A DNA stretch of 64,000 nucleotides from JAAYDY01 sp964500225 (GTDB taxonomy: Bacteria; Planctomycetota; Phycisphaerae; FEN-1346; JAACEH01): positions 1 through 64,000 of the forward strand of contig CAZCOA010000009.1 in assembly GCA_964500225.1 (NCBI GenBank), given 5' to 3'. Positions 1 through 9,026 of the stretch are shown here, in pieces; within the stretch, counting starts at the first letter, position 1, and each line of letters begins with the position of its first letter. Position numbers and translations under genes: made by a program. The notes under the pieces are model-generated. The model searched no databases and had not been told where the DNA came from. It saw nothing but the letters and a program-made list of their open reading frames with translations.

Positions 1-129
1 TCAACGACACATCCGCAATATACTGCATCACGATTCGGTTGCACATTCCACACAATTACGATTCGAAACAACATGAAATCGGTTGTCGTCGCTGCGGATT
101 CCGTAATGGCGGCGGCTTTGGGGCGATCC

Positions 130-158
130 TTGTTCGGCGTCCCGGCTGCGCCTAGAAT
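130..158 (+). promoter_or_regulatory. Sigma-70-type promoter for the copper ATPase
   Basis: TTGTTC at 130-135 and TAGAAT at 153-158 are separated by 17 bases. Transcription would start near 165, immediately before the GAGAGGAGG ribosome binding site at about 165-173, leaving a very short leader. The 17-base spacer is ordinary, whereas CueR-type copper promoters usually have about 19, so MerR-family control is not obvious. Nothing else was recognised in bases 1-129. Confidence 0.45.
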
Positions 159-181
159 GCCCTGAGAGAGGAGGTTCGACC

Positions 182-2455
182 ATGGCCGACGATGCGACCG
201 TCCGACTGACCCTGCGGCTCGGGGGGATGCACTGCGCCGGCTGCGCCGCAACGATCCAGAAGGCCCTGCGCGGCGCAGCAGGCGTCGTCGAGGCCAACGT
301 CAATTTCGCCGCCGCCGAGGCCGAGGTCCGGTTCCGGCCCGGCGAGACCGGCGCCGAGTCACTCGCCGACGTGGTTCGCCAGGCCGGGTATCAAGCGTTT
401 CCCATTGCCGCCGCCGACGCGGCCGAGGCCGCCGCTGCACAGGACCAGGCCGACGCCGAGGCGGCCGCTGCGCGCCGGCGGCTCGTCGTGGCCTGGGCGT
501 TCACGGCGCCCATGGTTCTGCTCATGGCTGCGCACATGCTGCTGGATCTCATGCCGCACGGCCGCGCGATGGTTCTGTACGAGGCGGCCATGATGATTCT
601 GGCCGTGCCGGTGCTGGCCTGGGCGGGCGGGGCCGCGTGGCGCAGCGCGCTGCGCAGTGCGCGCCGGGCCGCGCCGAATATGGATGTGCTCATCGTTCTG
701 GGGTCGGCGGCGGCATGGTTCACGGGGCCGTTGCACGCGGCAGGCGTGGCCGGCGCGAGTTTTGCCGGCGTGTCGGCGATGATCATGGCGTTTCATCTGA
801 CGGGGCGGCACTTGGAGGCTCGGGCCCGGGGCCGGGCGGGGCAGGCCATCCGCGCCCTGTTGGAACTGGGAGCGCGGACGGCCCGCGTCTTGCGCGACGG
901 ACGCGAGGCGGATGTCCCCGTGGCGGACCTGGCCGTGGGCGACCTGATGCTTGTCCGCCCGGGCGAGAAGATACCCACCGACGGCGTCGTGGAGGAGGGC
1001 CGCAGCACCGTGGACGAGTCGATGGTCACGGGCGAATCGCGTCCCGTCGCTAAGGCGCCCGGCGATGCGGTGATCGGCGCCACAGTGAACCAGTCGGGTG
1101 TCTTGCGCGTCCGCGCGACGAAGGTCGGCGCCGAGACGTTTCTGGCCCAGGTCGTGCACCTCGTGAAGCAGGCCCAGGCCGGCAAAACACCGGCCCAGGA
1201 CCTCGCCGACCGCGTGACCCTGTGGTTTGTTCCGGCCGTGCTGGCCCTGAGCGCCGCGACGCTGGTGATTTGGTTGGCCGCTCCGGAGACCGTGGCCGCC
1301 GTGGCCGACCGCGTGCGACCGTACATTCCCTGGATTCCGGCGGTCCGGGAGGTGGGGCGTGTGTCGGCGGCGCTCTATGCCGCCGTGGCCGTTCTGGTGA
1401 TCGCGTGCCCGTGCGCGATGGGTCTGGCCACGCCGACGGCGGTGATGGTGGCGACCGGCTGGGGGGCTTCGCGCGGGCTGCTCTTTCGCCATGCCGCCGC
1501 CTTGGAAACGCTTGGTCGCGTGCGGCTGGCGGTCTTCGACAAGACCGGGACGCTGACCGTCGGCCGTCCGGGCGTGACCGACCTGGCGCCGGTGCCGGGG
1601 GTCGGCGACGGCGAGTTACTCGCCGCGGCGGCGGGCGTAGAAGCCTTCAGCGAGCATCCGCTGGCGGCTGCCGTGGTCGAGGCGGCGCGTCGTCGCGGCG
1701 TCGCTCCCCTGGCGGTCCGCGACGTGCAGGCCGTGCCTGGACGGGGCGTGACGGGCCTGGACGATCAGGGGCACATGGTCCGCGTCGGCCGCGCAGAGCT
1801 GACCAGTGAGGCCGGCATCGAGGTGTCCCCCGTGGCGGCTGCGGCGGAAGCGGCTCAGCGCAATGGGCGCACCGTGATGATCGTCTCGCGTGGCGTGCGG
1901 CTGCTGGGGCTGGTCGCCGTGGCCGACGCGCTGAAGCCCGGCGCGGCCGAGGCCGTGGCCGAGCTGCGACGACTCGGCGTCGAGGCCGCCATGATCACCG
2001 GCGACAACCGACCCACCGCCGAGGCCATCGCCCGGCAGGCCGGCATCGGCCAGGTGACGGCCGAGGTGTTGCCGCACCAGAAGGCCGATGCCATCCGGCA
2101 TCTTCAGCAGACCCGCCGCGGTCCCGTGGCCATGATCGGCGATGGTATCAACGACGCCCCGGCCCTGGCGGCCGCCGACGTGGGCGTCGCCCTCGGCACC
2201 GGCACCGACGTGGCCATCGAGTCGGCCGACGTGACCCTTGTTCGCAGCGACCTGGATGCGCTGGTCGCTGCCGTGCGGCTCTCGCGGGCCGCGTCGCGCG
2301 TGATCCGACAAAACCTCGCATGGGCCTTCGGCTACAACCTGGTCGCCGTGCCCCTGGCCGTTCTCGGGCTGCTACACCCGGTCGTTGCCGAAATCGCCAT
2401 GGCCGTCAGCGGCCTCACCGTCGTCGGCAATTCCCTGCGACTGTGGCGGCGATGA
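182..2455 (+). CDS. copA: Cu(+)-exporting P1B-type ATPase (CopA family)
   Basis: An inner-membrane pump that expels monovalent copper (possibly silver) from the cytoplasm using ATP. The 757-residue length is typical. Seen in order: an N-terminal heavy-metal-associated domain with GMHCAGCA near residues 14-21; transmembrane helices from about 97; the actuator motif MVTGES; the ion-binding CPC at residues 409-411 (IACPCAMGLATP); the phosphorylated Asp453 in DKTGTLT; the P1B-specific SEHPLA; and the hinge GDGINDAPALAAADVG. All catalytic motifs are intact. The ATG follows a strong GAGAGGAGG. There is only one metal-binding domain, and no chaperone or copper regulator lies nearby. Zn/Cd transport is less likely given the CPC motif. 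Confidence 0.95.
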   Translation: MADDATVRLTLRLGGMHCAGCAATIQKALRGAAGVVEANVNFAAAEAEVRFRPGETGAESLADVVRQAGYQAFPIAAADAAEAAAAQDQADAEAAAARRRLVVAWAFTAPMVLLMAAHMLLDLMPHGRAMVLYEAAMMILAVPVLAWAGGAAWRSALRSARRAAPNMDVLIVLGSAAAWFTGPLHAAGVAGASFAGVSAMIMAFHLTGRHLEARARGRAGQAIRALLELGARTARVLRDGREADVPVADLAVGDLMLVRPGEKIPTDGVVEEGRSTVDESMVTGESRPVAKAPGDAVIGATVNQSGVLRVRATKVGAETFLAQVVHLVKQAQAGKTPAQDLADRVTLWFVPAVLALSAATLVIWLAAPETVAAVADRVRPYIPWIPAVREVGRVSAALYAAVAVLVIACPCAMGLATPTAVMVATGWGASRGLLFRHAAALETLGRVRLAVFDKTGTLTVGRPGVTDLAPVPGVGDGELLAAAAGVEAFSEHPLAAAVVEAARRRGVAPLAVRDVQAVPGRGVTGLDDQGHMVRVGRAELTSEAGIEVSPVAAAAEAAQRNGRTVMIVSRGVRLLGLVAVADALKPGAAEAVAELRRLGVEAAMITGDNRPTAEAIARQAGIGQVTAEVLPHQKADAIRHLQQTRRGPVAMIGDGINDAPALAAADVGVALGTGTDVAIESADVTLVRSDLDALVAAVRLSRAASRVIRQNLAWAFGYNLVAVPLAVLGLLHPVVAEIAMAVSGLTVVGNSLRLWRR

Positions 2456-2548
2456 CGACGGGCGGCCGTTCCTTGCGGTCACGGCCCGCAACAAACCTTG
2501 ACGTGCGGCTCGTTCGCGAAGGCGCTTTCGTCGTCGGGGTCGGTTGTG

Positions 2549-2554
2549 TATAAT
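2549..2554 (+). promoter_or_regulatory. Candidate -10 element before the ABC exporter
   Basis: A perfect TATAAT lies about 50 bases upstream of the GTG start of the ABC exporter. The sequence 17 bases upstream (TTTCGT at 2526-2531) is a poor -35, so the call rests mainly on the -10 and its position in the 146-base gap after copA. Confidence 0.35.
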
Positions 2555-2601
2555 GCTCCGGCCTTGGACTGATCCGGGGCCTTTTCGTTGCGGGAGACCG
2601 T

Positions 2602-4638
2602 GTGAAGGCGTTCATTCGCGCTCTTGGCTACTGCTGGCCCTATCGCTACCGGATCGTGGCGGCGTGGCTCTGCGCCATCATGGTCAGCGTGCTCTATTCG
2701 TCCAGTATTTCGTCCACGTTGCCGCTATTTCGGCTGTTGTTCGGCCAGACGGGCGTCAGCGTCGATGCCGTGGACGAGACACTTTCCGACGGGTCCGTCC
2801 ACAGGGTCCATTCGGTGACGCTTCCCAGCGGCTACACCGTTCGGCTGGTGCCGGCGGGGGAGCCGCTGAGGATCGACCAGGAGGCCCGCGTAGCCGAGGT
2901 GCCCGACGGCTACCGGATCTATCCCGGCGGCCTCCAGCGGTTTGTTCTCCAGGCCGAAGGCAAATGGTATCAGAAGTACATAGCCGCCGTGGTGGACCGC
3001 ATGCCCGAGGACCGCGCCCGGGCACTGGCCGTTCTGATGCTGTTCATTGTGGCTCTGACGGCCCTGCGCGGCATCTTCCGTTATCTGAACGAGTCGCTGG
3101 TGTCGTACGTGGCGTGCCGCAGCGTGCTGGACCTGCGGCTCAGGGCCTTCGACAAGGTGCTCCGGCTGCCGCTGGGGTACTTTCAAAAGCGCGGCGGCGC
3201 CAGCGAAGCCTCCAGTCGCCTGATCAACGACGCCTTCGCGGTGCAGGAAGGGCTCCAATCGATCTTCGGCAAGGTGGTGACCGAGCCGCTGAAGGCGGCG
3301 GGGTGTCTGGCGGCGGCGGCGTGGTTCGCCACGCAGATTGATCCGCGCCTGCTGTTGCTGATTTTGGTGATTGGGCCGCTGACGGCCTGGTTGGTGCGGA
3401 CGTTTGCCAAACGGATGAAGCGGGCGACGAAGCGGCAACTTCAATCGGCGGCACAGATTCTGGGTATTCTGGAAGAGACCCTGGCGGGGTTGCGGATCGT
3501 CAAGGCGTACTCGATGGAAGGCCGGGAGCGTAAGCGGTTTTTCCGCGAGGGGCGTGTGTTCCTGAAGTACTCGCTCAAGGCATTCCGAACGCAGGTGGCC
3601 ACGGGTCCGAGCCTGGAACTGATGGCCACGGTGGGGGTGGCGCTGGCGGTGATCGCCGGGGCGTTTCTGATCGGCGAGCGGATCGGCCAGCGGCAGGAAT
3701 ACATGATGGCGTTCTTCGCGGCGATGGTCGGCGCGCTGGATCCGCTGCGCAAGATGACGAACATCAACAACCGGATCCAGATGGCGATCAACGGGGCGGA
3801 GCGGATTTTCGAGCTGACCGACGCCGAGCCGGAGGCCCACTCGGGCCGCCAGGGCAAGCATCTGCCGCGTCTGAGTCGTAGCATTTGTTTCGATCATGTG
3901 TCGTTCGCGTACGATCCGGCGGGCGAGCAGGTGCTGCGCGACATTTCGTTCGAGGTGGCCTGCGGCGAAGTCATTGCCATTGTCGGTCGCACGGGTTGCG
4001 GCAAGAGCACGCTGGTGAACCTGATTCCACGGTTCTACGTGCCGACCGAGGGTCGCATTCTGATCGACGGGTGCGACACGGCCGAGGTGTCGCTGCGCAG
4101 CCTGCGGGACCAGATCGGCGTGGTGAGCCAAGAGACGATTTTGTTCAGCGACACCGTGGCGGCGAATATCGCCTACGGGAGCCGTCCAGCGGTTCGTGCC
4201 CGTGGTCGCAGCGGGCGTGTGACGCGGGAAGAGATCGTCGAGGCGGCGCGACTGGCGCATGCGGCCGAGTTCATCGAACGGATGCCCGGAGGGTACGATG
4301 CCGAACTGGGCCCTCAAGGGGCGACGGTCTCGGGCGGCCAGAGGCAGCGGATCGCCTTGGCGCGGGCGATCATTCGCGATCCGGCCATTCTGATTCTGGA
4401 CGAGGCCACCAGCGCCCTGGACGAGGAAACCCAGTCGCTTGTGCAGGACACCCTGGAACGGTTCGTCCGCGGCCGCACGGTGTTCATCATTGCGCACCGG
4501 CTGTCCACGGTGGCGTTGGCGCATCGGATTGTGGTTATGGACAGCGGCCGCATCGTGGACATCGGCCGTCACGACGAGTTGATGGCCCGGTGCGAGTTGT
4601 ACCGTCGTCTGCGCGATACGGGTTTCGAGGACGCCTGA
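2602..4638 (+). CDS. MsbA-like ABC exporter, permease fused to ATPase
   Basis: A half-transporter expected to work as a homodimer that flips a lipid or other hydrophobic substrate across the inner membrane. The 678 residues hold a six-helix membrane domain (about 15-370) and a C-terminal nucleotide-binding domain. Visible are Walker A GRTGCGKST at 462-470, the signature VSGGQRQ, Walker B ILILDEATS and the H-loop AHRLST. The loop after the first helix is about 95 residues (roughly 50-145), much longer than in MsbA, which has about 580 residues. The GTG start at 2602 follows GGGAGA; there is no better upstream start. It precedes the exopolysaccharide operon by 545 bases, so a role in lipid-linked glycan or lipid A export is possible but unproven. 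Confidence 0.85.
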   Translation: MKAFIRALGYCWPYRYRIVAAWLCAIMVSVLYSSSISSTLPLFRLLFGQTGVSVDAVDETLSDGSVHRVHSVTLPSGYTVRLVPAGEPLRIDQEARVAEVPDGYRIYPGGLQRFVLQAEGKWYQKYIAAVVDRMPEDRARALAVLMLFIVALTALRGIFRYLNESLVSYVACRSVLDLRLRAFDKVLRLPLGYFQKRGGASEASSRLINDAFAVQEGLQSIFGKVVTEPLKAAGCLAAAAWFATQIDPRLLLLILVIGPLTAWLVRTFAKRMKRATKRQLQSAAQILGILEETLAGLRIVKAYSMEGRERKRFFREGRVFLKYSLKAFRTQVATGPSLELMATVGVALAVIAGAFLIGERIGQRQEYMMAFFAAMVGALDPLRKMTNINNRIQMAINGAERIFELTDAEPEAHSGRQGKHLPRLSRSICFDHVSFAYDPAGEQVLRDISFEVACGEVIAIVGRTGCGKSTLVNLIPRFYVPTEGRILIDGCDTAEVSLRSLRDQIGVVSQETILFSDTVAANIAYGSRPAVRARGRSGRVTREEIVEAARLAHAAEFIERMPGGYDAELGPQGATVSGGQRQRIALARAIIRDPAILILDEATSALDEETQSLVQDTLERFVRGRTVFIIAHRLSTVALAHRIVVMDSGRIVDIGRHDELMARCELYRRLRDTGFEDA

Positions 4639-5183
4639 CCGGTGGCGGCGGAGGGCTGGGACGACGTTTTGGGTCGGCCTGGGTCTGGGCCGCCTGAGGG
4701 CATGACGCCTGGGAGGGCGTCCGTGGGCGGCCGGCCGGGAGGGGGCATTTCGGTGGCCAACAAGGCGGTTTCTGTGCAGAAACGAGACGGCAACGCCCGA
4801 TAATCGGGTCGGCGACGACGCTGCGAGCGTGGAGGCGTAGCCGGCGACGTCAGCCGACCGATCTTCTCTGTGTTCTTCTGTGTAGCTGCATGGAGCCATC
4901 AACGGGCCGTTCCCATCGGGGTGCCGGCGTCGGGAAAAGCCTTGTATCAGTAGTGTTGACAGGGATATGAGTTCTGCTATACTTTTTGGCTGCCGCATTG
5001 CGTGTTGATGCCGGTCGCGGCGTGGTCCGTGGAATCGTCGTTCGGACCCCCGCGGCTGCATGGCGCAGGGGGGGCGGTTTTTGTTGGCGGCTGGGAGCCG
5101 GGGCTCGTTGCGATCCCGATTCTGCGGCTTCAGCCGTTCGGGTGTTGATTTAGACCAGGGCGAACAAGAAGGAGTACCTTGGC
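4639..5183. other. 545-base intergenic leader before the exopolysaccharide operon
   Basis: No convincing gene was found here; the short frames lack ribosome binding sites and known motifs. It contains two inverted repeats: arms GTTTCTG and CAGAAAC at 4768-4774 and 4777-4783, and CCCGATAATCGGG at 4796-4808. A near-consensus promoter lies at 4956-4983, and a GC-rich hairpin followed by five T at about 5047-5082. The predicted 5' untranslated region is close to 195 bases, long enough to hold a regulatory RNA, though it matches no riboswitch known to me. Confidence 0.6.
4956..4983 (+). promoter_or_regulatory. Near-consensus sigma-70 promoter for the EPS export operon
   Basis: A perfect -35 TTGACA at 4956-4961 and TATACT at 4978-4983 (five of six consensus bases) are separated by 16 bases, with an A/T-rich stretch after the -10. 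Expected transcription start is near 4990. This is the best-matching promoter in the window and lies upstream of the SLBB export gene. Confidence 0.7.
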
Positions 5184-6860
5184 GTGGTCAAACAAGCCCG
5201 CATTACCCGCCGCATGCCGGCGGCGTTGCTGTTGATGGTTTTGGCGGCCCTGGCGTTGACCGAGGGTTGCGCGCCGAACTGGATCGGCCGGTACAACGAA
5301 CTGGCGTTCTGCACGCCGAAGCGGGTGCGTAACCCGATCTGGGACTCGTTCGACGAGTGGTACGAGGATCTGCGGTACTGGGTTCAGGAAGAACTCGAAC
5401 AGGAAGTGGATTTTCCGGGGCCGCTGCCGAGCGACCTGAAGCCGCCGGAGGGCAACTACATTCTGGGGCCGTTCGACCTTCTGGAGATTACGATCAACGA
5501 CCTGTTCCAGCCTGGGGTGCGTCACCTGGAGCGGGTGCGCATAGCCGAGGACGGGAACATTCAGTTGCCCTATGTAGGTCGTGTGCAGGCGGCGGGCCTG
5601 TCGGCGGCAGGGTTGGAGCAGCGGCTGATGGCGATGTACTCGCCCGATCCGTTGGCGGACCCGAAGATTTCGGTGTTTATCAGCGAGTACCGGAACCGTT
5701 TCTGCTATTTCATGGGTGCGGTCAATCAGCCCGGGATGTACCCTTTGCTGACGCCGGATATGGAACTGCTTCAGGTGGTGGCGCAGGCTGGCGGCGTGTC
5801 GCCGATGGCCGAACAGTTTGCGTATCTGTCGCGGCGGTTCACGGCGGAAGAGCTGAACCGGCTGCTGCTGGAATCGTATGCCGAGGACGGCGAGGGCGCG
5901 GATAAGGACAAAGAGAAGGGGCAGGGCAAGAAGAATACGGGTTCGGAGGTAGCGCCGGGCGAGGCGGAATCGGAGTCGCCGAAGGCGTCGTCCGAGGGCG
6001 CGGCGGCCTCGAACGGATCGCACAAGCTGACTCCGATGGAGGAGTTGCAACTGCTGACGCAGGGGCGGACGCCTCCGGTGAAGGAGGAGGCGGCGGCCGG
6101 GGAGGCCGAGCCGGCGGCGCCGGCTGAGGCGTTGGTCCCCGAGGCGCCGGCGGCTCCGTCGTCGGGCAACGGCGGCGAGTGGAAATTCGTGGACGGCCGG
6201 TGGGTCCAGACGGGCGCCGCGGCGGCGCCTGCCGAGGGCGACGCCGGCGCGACGGCGGCAGGGTTCACGCTGCCTGAGGACGGCAAGGTGGATCTGGCGA
6301 CGTTGCCGGAGTCGCTCCAGAAGAAGCTGGCGCGGCTGGGCATTGTTCAGGGCGGGGAGGGGTTGCGGCGGATCATCCGGATTGACATTCGCGCGGCGCT
6401 GCAACTGGATCCGACGCAGAATCCCGTGATGCGCAACGGTGACGTGGTGAACTTTCCGGAACCGGCGGCGGGCGAGTGGTACATCAACGGCGAGGTGGCT
6501 CGCCGCGGGGTGTACAGCCTGACGGGTCGGAAGATTACGCTGTTGCAGGCGATTGCGGCGGCGGGCGGTTTGACGGAAGTGGCGATTCCGAAGCGCGGGG
6601 AAGTGGTGCGTCGGGTCGGGGAGAACGAGGAAGAGATCATCTACTTCGACCTGGCGAAGATCGCCAAGGGCGAGTCGCCGGACTTTTTCCTTCAGCCGGA
6701 CGATTATATCAACATCGGGACGGACCAGGGAGCGATCTGGATGGCGGTGCTTCGCAACGCGTTCCGGGCGACCTATGGGTTTGGACTGGTGTACGACCAG
6801 AATTTCGCCGATATCTATCCCTTCAGAGGGGACATACAGCCTCTGTTCGGCCGCAACTGA
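5184..6860 (+). CDS. Polysaccharide export protein, Poly_export/SLBB family (Wza-like)
   Basis: Probably the outer-membrane or periplasm-spanning channel component of exopolysaccharide secretion. The 558 residues start with a basic stretch and hydrophobic segment ending in LTEGC, so Cys29 could be lipidated, although Glu at -2 is atypical. A Poly_export domain begins near residue 97 (GPFDLLEITIND), followed by a first SLBB-like segment (FMGAVNQPGMYPL). A roughly 150-residue Ala/Glu/Pro-rich low-complexity insertion (about 237-390) precedes a second SLBB segment (INGEVARRGVYSL). GTG at 5184 is supported by AAGGAG at 5169-5174. It is first in the operon with exosortase, EpsI, TPR protein and tyrosine kinase. 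Confidence 0.9.
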   Translation: MVKQARITRRMPAALLLMVLAALALTEGCAPNWIGRYNELAFCTPKRVRNPIWDSFDEWYEDLRYWVQEELEQEVDFPGPLPSDLKPPEGNYILGPFDLLEITINDLFQPGVRHLERVRIAEDGNIQLPYVGRVQAAGLSAAGLEQRLMAMYSPDPLADPKISVFISEYRNRFCYFMGAVNQPGMYPLLTPDMELLQVVAQAGGVSPMAEQFAYLSRRFTAEELNRLLLESYAEDGEGADKDKEKGQGKKNTGSEVAPGEAESESPKASSEGAAASNGSHKLTPMEELQLLTQGRTPPVKEEAAAGEAEPAAPAEALVPEAPAAPSSGNGGEWKFVDGRWVQTGAAAAPAEGDAGATAAGFTLPEDGKVDLATLPESLQKKLARLGIVQGGEGLRRIIRIDIRAALQLDPTQNPVMRNGDVVNFPEPAAGEWYINGEVARRGVYSLTGRKITLLQAIAAAGGLTEVAIPKRGEVVRRVGENEEEIIYFDLAKIAKGESPDFFLQPDDYINIGTDQGAIWMAVLRNAFRATYGFGLVYDQNFADIYPFRGDIQPLFGRN

Positions 6861-7003
6861 GACAGTGTGGCTGCATAGCGTTCCGGGAATGCCGGGGCAG
6901 GGAGTCCCCGCGGATGGGCACCAGACCCAGGCCACGGCACGGCCCTTGGCGCGTTCATGTATGCTGACAGTGTCATCCGGCAGCCGGGCCGCCTATTCTG
7001 CCG

Positions 7004-7009
7004 TATAAT
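7004..7009 (+). promoter_or_regulatory. Candidate internal promoter -10 before the exosortase
   Basis: A perfect TATAAT lies 113 bases before the chosen GTG of the exosortase, with no good -35 at 17 bases. A perfect inverted repeat, TGACA-G-TGTCA at 6965-6975, sits about 30 bases upstream, where an activator could act in place of a -35. This argues against translation starting at 6957. Confidence 0.35.
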
Positions 7010-7121
7010 CCCCTGCGGGCCGGGGCATATGGCAAGGTCCGCGGACGTCTGCCGGCGCGATGCGTCGCAGCGGGAGTCCGCGGCCGGCGTGACCATTGTT
7101 GACTGGGGCAGGGACGATTCG

Positions 7122-9026
7122 GTGAATCCAGACACTCCTCACGAGGCCTTCCACGATGCCCGCCTGGCCCGCAGACGATGGGATGTCGTCTGTGCGGCGA
7201 TCATGATCCTTCCACTGGCGTTGATGGCCTTCCAGGGTGACATAGTACAAGGGGTCGCCGAGCGGTTCGACCGCCAGGGCGCCAGCGCGGCCATACGGAA
7301 ACTGAGCGTCGAGTTGCGCGGCGTGGAGGAGGAACTCAAGAGCCCGGTGCTGACGACGCGCCGTGCGGCGTACCTTCAGGATCGCAAGAGTGCTCTGGAG
7401 CTGGAGATACGGAATCTGCGGGAACCGATGAAGCAGGCCGCGGCGGCGTGGAATTTCTCGGCGGTGAAGCTGTGGCCGCTGGTTTTGCTCCTTGGGCCGC
7501 TGGTGATGGCGGCGATCTGGTACCGGCTGGATGTGTCCGAGCGTCAGGCGCTCTATGAAGGGGCGTTGTCGGACGGATCTCGCAATCGCGGGCTGATCGT
7601 GGCGCTGGCGGCGATGGGAGTGTTCTGGCTCGGCGGTTGGCGGCACAGTGTGCTGGTGCAGGCGGTGGTGGCGCACCAGGGGGATGCGGTGCCGTGGCGG
7701 CCGGGGCTGTGGATGGAACTGAGCTGGCTGATCCCGGTTTACCTGAGTCTGGTGGTCTGGTCGTGGGGCTTCGTGTATGCCTACGCGGGCCGCGCGGGCG
7801 TGCGTCGGGTGTGGCTGCCGGGGGCGGTGTTCATGGGGCTGATGATCCTGGGCTACGGCACGGAGTCGGGCAGTTGGGTCAGCCTGTGGGACACGCATTC
7901 GCAGTGGGGTTACGGGTATTTGATCGGTCCGGTTGCGGCGATGCTCTTTTACTTCCTGTTGCTGGAACGGACCGGGCTGGTGGGGAAGTTGTCCGGGCAA
8001 GAAGAGGTCGGGCGGGGACATGAGGCCGGCGTGTTGCTGACGCCGGCGACGACGGAGGCGGTGGATCCGTCGGCCTCGTTTGGGCCTCGTGGCCTGTTGA
8101 CGGCCTGGGGCCTGGTGGGTGTGGTGCTCGGGCTTGTGGCGTTGGCGGGGGCGACGCATCCGCTCTGGGTGGATCGGCTGGTGGGCGGCACGGCGGAAGT
8201 GGCCGAACCGATCAAGATGGTGCTGATGTTCTGGTACGTGCCGCTCGTGGCGGGCGGCGCGGCGCTGGCGCTGGGTCTGTGGCTGCGATGGGCGTCGGCG
8301 GATCGCGGGGACGTGGCGGTGCGTCTGGCGGGGTTGGCGCTGGTGATTGCGGCGGCGCTGTGGCGGTGGCACGCCGGGTCGCTGAAGGTGCGGTATTTTG
8401 CGGACATTACGCTGATTCCTGTGGTTTTGGGGTCGCTGGTGGCATTGGGGGGGGGGCGTCTGGGACGGGTGGGGTGGGCGCCGGTGCTGTTTGTGGCGTT
8501 GGGGGTGCCGTGGCCGGAGCGGTATTATGTGGCGATGGCCTTACGGCCGCAGCGCTGGGCGGCGATCATGGCCGAGCGGTTCATGCATCTGTGTGGATAC
8601 GATCTGTGGCGTGAAGGCAACAAGCTCATCATGGACCCGGCGACGGGCGAGGGTCTGACGGTGGCGGATGAGTGCAGCGGCCTGAGGATTCTGTTCGCAT
8701 TCGTGGCGTTGAGCGTGGTGTACGCCTATCTGAGTCCTCGTCCGGCGTGGCGTCGGGCGGTGATCGTGTTGTCGTCGGTGCCGATCGCGGTGTTCTGCAA
8801 CTTCGTTCGTGTGTCGTTGATGGCGTTGTTGTATAGGTGGGGCTTCAAGGAGATCGCGCACGGGATGACGCACGAACTGGCGGGTTTTGCGATGTTGCCG
8901 CTGGCGTTTCTGTTGTTGTGGGCCGAGATGCGGGCGCTGGACGGGATCGAGCGCATTGCGGACTGGGTGGCGGCGGATCCGAGCCGCAAAGGTCGCGCGG
9001 CGTCGGGCGAGGAGGTCGAGCCATGA
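7122..9026 (+). CDS. Exosortase (transpeptidase-like integral membrane protein)
   Basis: Exosortases are polytopic membrane enzymes thought to cut PEP-CTERM sorting signals and pass proteins to the cell surface, usually encoded beside exopolysaccharide genes. The proposed triad is visible: Cys518 in DECSGLR, Arg563 in NFVRVSL and His584 in GMTHELAG. The N-terminal family segment is SQWGYGYLIGPVA. At 634 residues it is more than twice a minimal exosortase: a charged, partly coiled N-terminal region comes first and an extra membrane block of about 170 residues lies between the two conserved parts. GTG 7122 was chosen because AGGGA lies 7 bases upstream; the frame stays open to 6957 and ATG 7029 is an alternative. 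A 10-G run occurs at 8447-8456. Its stop overlaps the next gene. Confidence 0.88.
   Translation: MNPDTPHEAFHDARLARRRWDVVCAAIMILPLALMAFQGDIVQGVAERFDRQGASAAIRKLSVELRGVEEELKSPVLTTRRAAYLQDRKSALELEIRNLREPMKQAAAAWNFSAVKLWPLVLLLGPLVMAAIWYRLDVSERQALYEGALSDGSRNRGLIVALAAMGVFWLGGWRHSVLVQAVVAHQGDAVPWRPGLWMELSWLIPVYLSLVVWSWGFVYAYAGRAGVRRVWLPGAVFMGLMILGYGTESGSWVSLWDTHSQWGYGYLIGPVAAMLFYFLLLERTGLVGKLSGQEEVGRGHEAGVLLTPATTEAVDPSASFGPRGLLTAWGLVGVVLGLVALAGATHPLWVDRLVGGTAEVAEPIKMVLMFWYVPLVAGGAALALGLWLRWASADRGDVAVRLAGLALVIAAALWRWHAGSLKVRYFADITLIPVVLGSLVALGGGRLGRVGWAPVLFVALGVPWPERYYVAMALRPQRWAAIMAERFMHLCGYDLWREGNKLIMDPATGEGLTVADECSGLRILFAFVALSVVYAYLSPRPAWRRAVIVLSSVPIAVFCNFVRVSLMALLYRWGFKEIAHGMTHELAGFAMLPLAFLLLWAEMRALDGIERIADWVAADPSRKGRAASGEEVEP

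Noticed and set aside
2725..5061. A 778-residue minus-strand open frame opposite the ABC exporter
   Set aside because: The plus-strand frame has Walker A, signature and Walker B; the opposite product is Arg/His/Pro-rich and motif-free.
4990..5183. Possible cyclic-di-GMP riboswitch in the EPS leader
   Set aside because: No recognisable aptamer core was found; only a hairpin with T run is supported.
6957..7121. Extended N terminus of the exosortase
   Set aside because: It includes a perfect -10 element and lacks a ribosome binding site; GTG 7122 has AGGGA with suitable spacing.
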